From the NCBI GenBank assembly GCA_017311185.1, contig JAESUZ010003163.1, forward strand, positions 248,001-312,000: a DNA stretch of 64,000 bases, given 5' to 3'. Below the pieces are notes generated by a model, which did not search any database, was not told the origin of the DNA, and saw only the letters and a program-made list of their open reading frames with translations. The position numbers and the translations under genes were made by a program. How positions within the stretch are numbered: the stretch's first letter is position 1; each line of letters opens with the position of its first letter. Shown in pieces: positions 56,310 through 64,000 of the stretch. This stretch comes from Proteles cristata cristata (Eukaryota; Chordata; Mammalia; Carnivora; Hyaenidae).

Positions 56310-56560
56310 TGATCTCTTTTGTATTTCACTCTCTCCTTATGTGATTTTGTTTCTCATGGCTTTAAGAACAACATCCTGTTCTCTGAAGGTTCCTAAAATT
56401 ATCTTTCTAGTCTAAAACTCCAGTTGTTTATTATCTATGTTACTTACTAGCAGTAAACTTTATGAAAGCAGAGTAGTGTTTCCCATTCACCACCATGTCA
56501 ATTTCCTATTTATAAAATGGGGTAGATACACAAATATTTATTGAATGAATAAGTGTAGAT
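56310..56560 (+). mobile_element. L2-like 3' end
   Basis: agtaaactttatgaaagcagagtagtg and caaatatttattgaatgaataag. Confidence 0.45.
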
Positions 56561-56866
56561 ATCTTCCTTCCACCTCCATACAGCATATTGTATGGATACA
56601 GCATAATTTTGCTCTTGGTGAATATTTAGCTCTTTATGGCGGGTCACAACAATATATATGAAAGTGGTATTCACTATGCAAATTTAATAAATGTTGCCAG
56701 TTTATCTTTAAAAGAGTTGGTACCATTTAGGAGAATGTTCTGTAAAGTTTGGGCAATATTATATTATCCACATTTTTATTTAGAAGAGCTTATTGCATAA
56801 AAAAGGATACATCAACTCTTACATTCCTGTTGCTAGAAAGGATATGGAGTATCCTGGCATAAGAAT
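56561..56866. other. Unique sequence
   Basis: Nothing recognised. Confidence 0.4.
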
Positions 56867-56881
56867 TATATTTTGGTTTTA

Positions 56882-56973
56882 GGTCTCCCATCCAAGTACT
56901 AACCAGGCCTGACCCTGCTTAGCTTCCAGGATCAGACGAGATCGGGCGCGTTCAGGGTGGTATGGCCATAGAC
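56882..56973 (-). pseudogene. 5S rRNA retropseudogene, 3'-truncated
   Basis: On the minus strand this reads the first 92 nt of 5S rRNA from its exact 5' end (GTCTAtGGCCATACCACCC) to GGGAGACC, with only a few substitutions (for example C6T and two changes near nt 45). The last ~29 nt are absent and there is no poly(A). A perfect 17-bp direct repeat tatattttggttttagg flanks it (56867-56883 and 56974-56990); its last two bases coincide with the last two 5S bases. The A-box/IE/C-box internal promoter region (nt ~50-90) is mostly present, but the 3' truncation makes a functional 5S gene very unlikely. Exact 5' end, target duplication and lost 3' end indicate LINE-mediated retrotransposition of the tailless kind. 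Confidence 0.93.
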
Positions 56974-56990
56974 TATATTTTGGTTTTAGG

Positions 56991-57560
56991 AAACATTTGC
57001 TTGATAGGAGTCTAAATTTTGGTAACTTTTTTAGTCTACATGAAATTTTATATCCTCAGAATTGTGAAAGCTGAGCGTATCTAAGAATTCTATCTGGTGT
57101 TCTCTAATTTGGGCTAATAAAGGGTTGGCATTAAGTACACCTTTGCAGGTGCCAGGCATCAGGCTTCTTAGGTTGTTCTGGCTTTGCTTTGTAAGAGCAG
57201 TGTGACCTCAGGAAATACCTCTTTTTTCTTTTACCTTATTTGTAGATGCACAAGTTGAGATAATGCATGCAGGGTTTAGCACAGTGTTTGTCACATAGTA
57301 AGAAGAGCGTGATATGAATTTGCTGATATGGGTTTGCTAATGCTGTCGTCAGTTGAAACACTGTACTTTTGGTATTTTGTACCAATATGTGAAGTACTTT
57401 TTAAAAGGAAAAAATAAAAAGTTTATACTTAAATTTATACTCTAAGAAAAGGCCAACTTCTGTTTTCTGATTGCTAGATAAATAAAAATTTCAATGAAAT
57501 TCATGGCTTCTTTTTAGTTTGAAGAATAAAAATGCTGAAAATCTGGTCAACAGGTAATAT
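56991..57560. other. Mostly unique, weak MIR
   Basis: 57190-57305 resembles the second half of a MIR (gttgagataatgcatgcagggtttagcacagtgtttgtcacatagtaag). Otherwise nothing. Confidence 0.4.
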
Positions 57561-57575
57561 AGTTGTGTAATTTTT

Positions 57576-57672
57576 TTTTTACAAATAGTTTATTGTCAAA
57601 TTAGTTTCCACATAACACTCAGTGCTCATCCCCACAAGTGTCCTCCTCCATGCCCATCCCCCCCTCCCCCCC
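57576..57672 (-). mobile_element. 97-bp 5'-truncated feliform L1 insertion
   Basis: Only the L1 3' end: T-tract, tttattgtcaaattagtttccacataacactcagtgctcatcc, C-rich end. Perfect 15-bp duplication agttgtgtaattttt (57561-57575 and 57673-57687). Confidence 0.92.
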
Positions 57673-57687
57673 AGTTGTGTAATTTTT

Positions 57688-57989
57688 AATTGAGGATCTA
57701 GGGCTACTTTTATTCTCTACTGAGAGAGAAATATGAAATTTTTTAAAAATTGGCTTTATTTATTTATTAGGCACGCTGAGCATAGCTAAGCTATGATTTC
57801 AGCAAGGAGGTAGAAAATTTGATGTTGCTGGATTTGAAAGACAAACTTATTACAAGTGGCTTTTAATAGCTTCTGCTTAGAAAAGTATATAATAGCTAGT
57901 CTCCAGGATGCTCCTGAATAGTCCTTGTCCCCTTCCACTCCAAATCAGGATGACCTGTCTGTCCAATAGGATACTGCAGAAGGATGGTG
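57688..57989. other. Unique sequence
   Basis: Nothing recognised. Confidence 0.4.
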
Positions 57990-58372
57990 TGTGACTTCTG
58001 AGGCTAGGACATAGAATGATTATGACTTTTTCCTTAGTTTCTTGGATCATGTATTATGAGTGATGATCACACTGTGTGAGGACACCCATGCAACTTTGTA
58101 GAGAGACCCATGCAAAGTGGAACCGATTCTAGTCAACATCCGGCAGCATCCTGCCAGCCACCTTAGAAATGTGGATTCTCTAGCCACAGTCAGTCTTTCA
58201 AATGACTGGAACCCTAGCCAGCATCTAACTACAAGCTCATGAGGGACCCTAAGCCAGAGTAGCCCATGTCAGACTGCCCCCCTCCCAAAACTGTATGAGA
58301 CAATACATGTTTGTTATTTTAGGCCACTAAGTTTTATGGTAATGTGTTACATAGATAACTGGTCCAAAATGA
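57990..58372 (+). mobile_element. MaLR LTR (MLT1-like)
   Basis: Ends in the MLT1-type pattern tgtttgttattttaggccactaagttttatggtaatgtgttac..atagataactgg. No internal coding region. Left edge uncertain. Confidence 0.7.
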
Positions 58373-58615
58373 TACAGGATTACTTTGTAAATTTTGGAAA
58401 ATATCAAATTTTAAGAAAATTTTAACCTGTAACCCTATGTTACCCATTTATCTTTAATAAAGTTAGGAGGATATTAGTTATCCTTTTCGTTTGTTATTTA
58501 TCGTTCGATAATACCCATGCTAATGGTGATCTTTTCTATAGATTTTTTAAACTTTTGTGTTCATGTGTACATCCCTAAATACAGAAGAAAGTGGAACCCC
58601 ACACCTTGGGGTCTA

Positions 58616-58740
58616 GGGTAGTGGTTCTCAAAAGAATACAACACTACTATCCCTTGGGGAACATGGTTTGGTTTTAATAGTAACTGGAGAGTGCTTCTGA
58701 GGTTTACAGAGCCAGGGATGCTAAATAGTCCTCCCTTGTT
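58616..58740 (+). mobile_element. MER20-like hAT fragment
   Basis: gtagtggttctcaaaagaa, ttggggaacatggtttggttt, cagggatgctaaatagtcc. Strongly diverged. Confidence 0.45.
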
Positions 58741-58759
58741 TCTTGTCTCCATACTACAT

Positions 58760-59767
58760 TGGGAGGAGGAAAGGAGAGAGTTCCCAGAATTCTACCATGA
58801 TCTTGGGCAAGATGTACCTCCATTGTTTTCTCAAAACTCACTTGCTATCTATTCCTAAGTCATGAAACATCCACAATACCCTCTATAATTCAGCAGCATC
58901 AGTCATAAGCAAAATTTCCTGTATCTTCAGTCTCTTTTGAGTGTTTCCAATACTTTTGGGTTCTGAAACTAGGTCTCTCATGAGGACACTGCTTCCTTGT
59001 AACCCTGGCTGTTTTCACTCTTACAGCCTATTTTCCTCTTGGGTCTAGAACTGGCTTGGTATCTTACTTATTCCTCATTGCAACTTGCAAATCTATCCAC
59101 CTTCCTTCTCCTTAAGCCCCCAAAGTTTGAATTCATGATAACTGCTTTTTTTTTTTCTTGTTATAGTCCACTATATTTCTTCCTGTCACTCCCCCTTGTT
59201 ACTTGAAGTTGTTTTCCATCATGCTCTAAAACTCCTAATATAAATCTTGGTTAGGTCAATATCTGTAATACTCTAGCCTTTCAGTACTTAGCCCTCCTCT
59301 CTTCCCGTTGAACTTGTTTTTTTGGTTACATGTTAGCCACTCATTAACATGTTCATACTCCAGGCCAGAGTTTAACCATATGGGATGTCATGAATGAACA
59401 GTTGGACTGAGAAATTGACCCTCCAGTCCCCCACAAGGGTATGCCTGAGTCAACAGGAAAAATATTGGTCTATAGTCCCGGAGAAGGCTATACAACTATG
59501 TAGAAGTACTTCCAAATATGACAAAATGAGAAAAAGCCTAGATCTTGTTAACCAACAACTGTAAAACCTCCAAAATTTTGATCAAGCAAACTACTCTGAC
59601 CATTACCACCTTACTCCTAGACCCTGAGCTCTATCAATCTTCATTTCCCCAGGATTTACATGCAGTGATTTTTCACCTTGTCTCTGTCCCTAAATTCATG
59701 TCTTCTTTACCTTCAGAACCCACTTTTAGTTTCATGGTTCATTGTATTTCTTCCCTTGTATATGACC
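58760..59767. other. Unique sequence, 1 kb
   Basis: No repeat or exon supported. A 97-codon frame at 59545-59838 runs into the next repeat. Confidence 0.4.
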
Positions 59768-59977
59768 TGTATTGTTATCTACTGATGTGTGACAGACGCA
59801 AACTTGGTGGATTAATACAACACACATTTGTTATCTAACAGTTTTTATGGGCCAGGAGTCTCTGCACAGCTTAACTGTAGTCACGGTATTGGCTGGTTGT
59901 CTCATCTCAGGGCTTAACTGGGGAAGGATGTGCTTTCACAGTCACCTGATTATGTTGAGATTTTAAGATTGAAAGCT

Positions 59978-59979
<2 letters not shown>

Positions 59980-60014
<35 letters not shown>
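59980..60014. repeat. (GT)17 microsatellite
   Basis: Uninterrupted GT units at the tail side of a minus-strand SINE. Confidence 0.97.
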
Positions 60015-60016
<2 letters not shown>

Positions 60017-60315
60017 GTAAACTATGCCCAATGTAGGGATTGAACTTACGACCCTGAGATCAAGAGTTGCATATTCAGAGTGCCTGGGTGCGTCAGTTGG
60101 TTAAGCATCCAACTCTTGATTTTTGCTCAGGTTATGATTTCATGGTTTGGAGATCAAGCTCTGCATCAGGCTCTGTGCTGACAGCAGGGAGCCTGCTTGG
60201 GGTTCTCTCTCCCCCTCTCTCTGTCCCTCCCCTGCTCATGTGTGCACTCTGTTTCTCAAAATAAATAAATAAGTTATATGGTCTACGAACTGAACCAACC
60301 ACATACCCAGTAGCC
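60015..60315 (-). mobile_element. Short CAN-SINE form split by a plus-strand SINE
   Basis: aactatgcccaatgtagggattgaacttacgaccctgagatcaagagttgcat, resumed after the insertion as gtctacgaactgaaccaaccacatacccag. Confidence 0.85.
60077..60274 (+). mobile_element. CAN-SINE (nested, inverted)
   Basis: agtgcctgggtgcgtcagttgg to AATAAATAAAT. Flanking agttgcatat and agttatatgg mark the duplicated target inside the older SINE. Confidence 0.93.
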
Positions 60316-60600
60316 CTGGTTTTTTGCTGGCCAAAAGCTGCCTTTTGGCCATCACAGGCCTTCTAGCATGGTTGATTGCTCTATCAAAGTCCTCTAGCAA
60401 CAGTATCTCTCACAAGACAAACAGAACAAGGTAGTCATGGAAATGTCATTTTGTGACCATTGCTGTATTTTATTGATTAGAAGCAAGTCACAGATCCTGC
60501 TGACATTCAAGGAGATTGTGATACGGGGTTTGAGTACAAGGAGGCAGGCAAATTTTGGGGAGGAATGAGTGTGTGTTAGAATCAGCATGCCACAGTTTAT

Positions 60601-60969
60601 TTTGTTTCTTTCTGTGACACTTCTACCCAGTCTTAGTTAAAGCCAACTCTTCTTACTCCAAATATGTCTGGACTTGCTGCAAAAAGTGAATGTGACTGCA
60701 CAAAAATATATAACCATACATGATCTTGCTTAAATTCATCACCACTAATTCATGTGAGCTGTTTGTATCACTCCGCAATCTTATTACATTTCCATACATT
60801 ACCTTATGATATATGATTCCCATATTTTTTCCTAGTTTTCATAGTTAGCATTTTAAGTATTTAACTCTTTAATCCTTGTGATATATGATAGAAATTAAAA
60901 CCTCCCCCCTACATTTTGAACCAATTATTGCAGTACATTGAATTGTTGACTGTTTACCATGGATAAAAT
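60601..60969. other. Unique sequence
   Basis: Nothing recognised. Confidence 0.4.
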
Positions 60970-60983
60970 TTTATTCTAAATTC

Positions 60984-61191
60984 CTTTTTTTAAAGTTTGT
61001 TTATTTTGAGAGAGACAGAGACAGTACAAGTTGGGCAGGGGCACAGAGAGAGAAGGAGACAGAATCCCAAGCAACCTCCATGCTGCCAGCACAGAGCCTG
61101 ATGTGCAGCTCGAACTCCCAAAACCACGAGATCATGACCTGAACCAAAACCAAGAGTCAGATGCTTAACCGACTGAGCCACCTTGGCACCC
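60984..61191 (-). mobile_element. CAN-SINE, first at a reused site
   Basis: Perfect 13-bp duplication, approximately ctattctaaattc (from 60971 and from 61192). Confidence 0.94.
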
Positions 61192-61206
61192 CTATTCTAA
61201 ATTCAT

Positions 61207-61235
61207 TTTTTTTTTTTTAAGTTTTCTTTATTTCT

Positions 61236-61266
<31 letters not shown>

Positions 61267-61373
61267 TGTGAGCAGGGGAGGGTCAGACAGAGAGAGAGGG
61301 AGACACAGATTCCGAAGCAGGCTCCAGGCTCTGAGTTAGCTGTCAGCACAGAGCCTGACACGCCCAGGCGCCC
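61207..61373 (-). mobile_element. CAN-SINE, second at the reused site, internally deleted
   Basis: Third copy of the target (ctaaattctt) follows at 61373. Most of the tRNA-derived half is missing: gagcctgaca joins directly to cgcccaggcgcccc. Contains a (GA)n expansion at 61236-61262. Confidence 0.93.
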
Positions 61374-61534
61374 CTAAATTCTTATATATAGCTGAGTTTG
61401 CTTTTGGATTACTGTTCTCTTCCATTTTATGTAATGCCAATATGATACTTTTTAAAAATCATACTTTTATTATGATTTTACAATATGCTTTATTACCTGA
61501 CCATGCTAGTTTCCCTTATTTCTTTCTCAAATTC

Positions 61535-61714
61535 ATTTTTATTGATTAATTGGGAGAGAGGCTGTGTATGCATGTGAGTTGGGGAGGGACAGAGGGAGAG
61601 AGAGAATCCTAAGTGGACTCCACACCCAGCATGGAGCCTGATGTGGAGCTTGACCCCACAACTTGAGCAGAAATTGAGATGGATGCTTAACCCACTAATC
61701 CACCCTAGTGCCCC
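61535..61714 (-). mobile_element. CAN-SINE, diverged
   Basis: Ends actaatccaccctagtgcccc. Flanking tctcaaattc and ttccaaattc. Confidence 0.9.
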
Positions 61715-61751
61715 TCTTTTCCAAATTCTACTCAGCCATTCTCCTATTGCA

Positions 61752-61763
61752 TTATATATATAT

Positions 61764-61809
<46 letters not shown>

Positions 61810-61838
61810 CACATACATATACATATACACACACACAC
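61752..61838. repeat. (TA)n-(CATA)n-(CA)n compound microsatellite
   Basis: TA-rich run followed by tacata and CA units. It explains the Tyr/Ile and His/Thr frames. Confidence 0.95.
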
Positions 61839-62025
61839 CACATCCTTTTTACCCATTTATACGCCAATGGACATTTGGGTTCTTTCCATACTTTAGCTAT
61901 TGTCAGTGGTGCTGCTGTAAACATTGGGATGCATGTGCCCCTTTGAATCAGCATTTTTGTATTCTTTAGATAAATTGCTAGTAGTGTAATTGCTGGGTCG
62001 TAGGGTAGTTCTATTTTTAATTTTT

Positions 62026-62250
62026 CCTTTAAAAATATTTTAATGTTTTATTTATTTCTGAGAGAGAGAGAGAGAGAGCACGTGCGCATGAGCAGGGGAG
62101 GGTCAGAGAGAGGGAGACACAGATTCCGAAGCAGGCTCCAGGCTCTGAGCAGTCAGCAAAGAGCCGGACGCCGGGCTTGAACCCACAAACCATGAGATCA
62201 TGACCTGAGCCGAAGTCGGACGCTTAACCGACTGACCCACCCAGGTGCCC
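62026..62250 (-). mobile_element. CAN-SINE in L1
   Basis: Duplication ctatttttaattttt / ctatttttagttttt (62011 and 62251). Confidence 0.95.
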
Positions 62251-63232
62251 CTATTTTTAGTTTTTTAGGAATCTTCATACTGTTTTCCAGAGTGGCTACA
62301 CCAGTTTGCATTCCCACCAACAGTGGTAACATCCTTTCTCTGCATCTTTACCAAAATCTTTGTTCCCTGAGTTGTTAATTTTGGCCAGTCTGACAGATGT
62401 GAGGTGGAGAAATACATTTGTATTTCTCGGATGATGAGTGATGTTGAGCATCTTTTCATGTGTCTGTTAGTCATCTGGATGTCTTCTTTGGAAAAGTGTC
62501 TGTTCATGATTTTTGCCTGTTTCTTCACTGGATTATTTGTTTTTGGGTGTTGAGTTTGAAAAGTTCTTTATAGATTTTGGATACTAACCCTTTTTCTGAT
62601 ATCTTCTCCCCTTCTGTTGGTTGCCTTTTAGTTTTGCTGATTGTTTCCTTCATTGTGCAGAAGTTTCTTATCTTGATGAGGTCCCAGTAGTTCATTTTTG
62701 CTTTTGTTTCCCTTGGTTCTGGAGATATGTCAGGTAAGAAGTTGCTGCGGGCAAGGTCAAAGAGGTTTTGCCTGCTTTCTCCTCTAGGATTTTGATCCTT
62801 CCTGTCTTATGTAAAGGTCTTTCATCCATTTTGAGTTTATTTTTGTGTGTGGTGTAAGAAAGTCTTTGGTCCAGGTTTATTCTTCTGCATATCACTGTCC
62901 AGTTTTCTCAACACCGTTTGCTGAAGAGACTTTATTTTCCGTTGGATATTCTTTCCTGCTTTGCCAAAGATTAGTTGGCCATATGTTTGTGGGGCCGTTT
63001 CTGGATTCTCTAATTCTGTTTCACTGATCTGTGTGTCTGTTTTTATGCCAGTACCATACTGTCTTCATGATTAAGCTTTGTAATACAGCTTGAAGTCCAG
63101 AATTATGATGTCTCCGGCTTTGGTTTTCTTTTTTATCATTACTTTGGCTATTTGGAGTTTTTTCTGGTTCTATACAAAATTTAGAATTGTTTGTTCTGGC
63201 ACTGAAGAATTGTTTGTGTTATTTTGGTAGGG

Positions 63233-63692
63233 ATTACTCATTTGTCTTTTTTAATTCAATCCTCTCAAATACTAAAGTGGGGATGGAGGAGGGAGAAAAG
63301 AAGGAAATTACTTTTCTCCTCCATGTTGTACTCCTTTAAACCACAAATTATGCCTTAGAAAACACAAGTTTTTATTTGACTCATTTATTACTTTTAACAT
63401 TTATTAGTTTTAATCCGTAAATATTTTGTTTTATACTTTTATATATTTTATGTATTTTTCTACTTTTGTCATCCAATAATTTGCTATTCAGATTGTTCTG
63501 GCTGTAGCCACTGGAAGTTCTTTCCATTGGTTGGGTTGGTTTGGTTTGGTTTCGAATACTTCATTGCTTTCAGATGCCAATAGATGCACCAGGCTCATTG
63601 TGTATATTTCCTACCCCTGTCTTAAAATCTGCCATTTCTCCAAGGAGCTCTGATTTCTTTTGTTGGATAATGAATATTAGAAGCCAAAATTT
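63233..63692. other. Unique sequence
   Basis: Only a short (TTGGT)n stretch near 63529-63552. No gene supported. Confidence 0.4.
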
Positions 63693-63914
63693 GGGAGTGC
63701 CTGGGTGGCCCAGTTGGTTAAGCATCCGACTTCGGCTCAGGTCATGATCTCACAGTCCGTGAGTTCAAGCCCCATGTCAGGCTCTGTGCTGACAGCTCAG
63801 AGGCCAGAGTCTGCTTCAGATTCTATGTCCCCCCCTTTCTCTGCCTCTTCCCTGCTCATGCTCTGTCTCTCTCTATCAAAAAATAAACATCAAAATTAAA
63901 AAAAAAAAAAAAAG
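63693..63914 (+). mobile_element. CAN-SINE
   Basis: Full-length, with B box gagttcaagcc and tail ending A16 at 63898-63913. Confidence 0.95.
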
Positions 63915-64000
63915 ATTTGAATGCTAGCTCTGCTTTTTGCTACTGGTTTATTTTTACTCTGGGCCCTCTCAGCTGATAGAGGAAGGAGATACATGTGTAT

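Larger units (their letters stand above)
59768..60600 (+). mobile_element. Ancient interspersed repeat interrupted by SINEs
   Basis: gttatctactgatgtgtgacagacgcaaacttggtggattaatacaaca and later tgattagaagcaagtcacagatcctgc match an old mammalian repeat with a characteristic two-part layout. Class not resolved. Contains the GT run and the nested SINEs below. Confidence 0.5.
61745..63232 (-). mobile_element. Feliform L1, 5'-truncated
   Basis: Reverse L1 3' part and ORF2 parallel to the copy at 53135-55178 (ttggatactaaccctttttctgatatc, gtcttatgtaaaggtctttcatccattttgag). Ends at tggtagggattact. Broken by many stops and one SINE. Confidence 0.85.

Overview
This is nuclear DNA from a carnivoran mammal, most likely a feliform (cat, hyena, mongoose or civet lineage). 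The evidence is about 65 copies of the carnivore-specific tRNA-Lys-derived SINE (CAN-SINE/SINEC: GGGGCGCCTGGGTGGCTCAG head, RNA polymerase III A and B boxes, CT-rich stretch, AATAAA tail), feliform-type L1 3' ends, and older mammalian layers (MIR, L2, Tigger1, hAT/MER5, MER20-like, MaLR/ERVL LTRs). Seven SINEs belong to one young, well conserved subfamily. From memory its diagnostic sequence differs from the youngest domestic-cat consensus, which weakly hints at a non-felid feliform.

The window is gene-poor, either intronic or intergenic. No intact multi-exon gene is visible. The one segment I would call a probable real exon is at 9725-9825 (+): a good polypyrimidine/AG acceptor, then 33 complete codons of protein-like sequence and a TAA stop. 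It looks like the last coding exon of a gene I cannot name. All longer open frames are L1 ORF2 debris, SINEs or simple repeats, apart from an unexplained 174-codon frame at 32255-32779 in the largest repeat-free stretch (about 29.8-33.6 kb), which carries a small CpG cluster.

Layout. 0.1-5.0 kb: SINEs, MIRs and an almost full-length decayed Tigger1 DNA transposon. 5.5-9.7 kb: two minus-strand L1s peppered with SINEs, then the candidate exon. 10-15 kb: MER20-like element, ERV LTR, L2 and MIR. 15.6-18 kb: unique. 18-25 kb: SINEs, a twin-primed (5'-inverted) L1 with its target duplication, and a 270-nt pure pyrimidine tract. 25-34 kb: mostly unique, with a 29-bp tandem duplication. 35.3-40.9 kb: an L1 inserted into an L1, both riddled with SINEs. 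41-50 kb: mixed unique DNA, SINEs, hAT and L2. 50.3-52.4 kb: plus-strand L1. 52.8-55.6 kb: L2 split by an L1 that is itself split by a SINE. 56.9 kb: a tailless 5S rRNA retropseudogene with perfect 17-bp target duplications. 57-64 kb: a tiny 97-bp L1 insertion, a MaLR LTR, SINE clusters and a further L1.

The window reads as a stratigraphic record of L1-driven retrotransposition (L1, SINE and 5S copies) over an older DNA-transposon, MIR and L2 background. I see no undescribed functional system. All family names are from recognition of consensus sequence, not from a database search.
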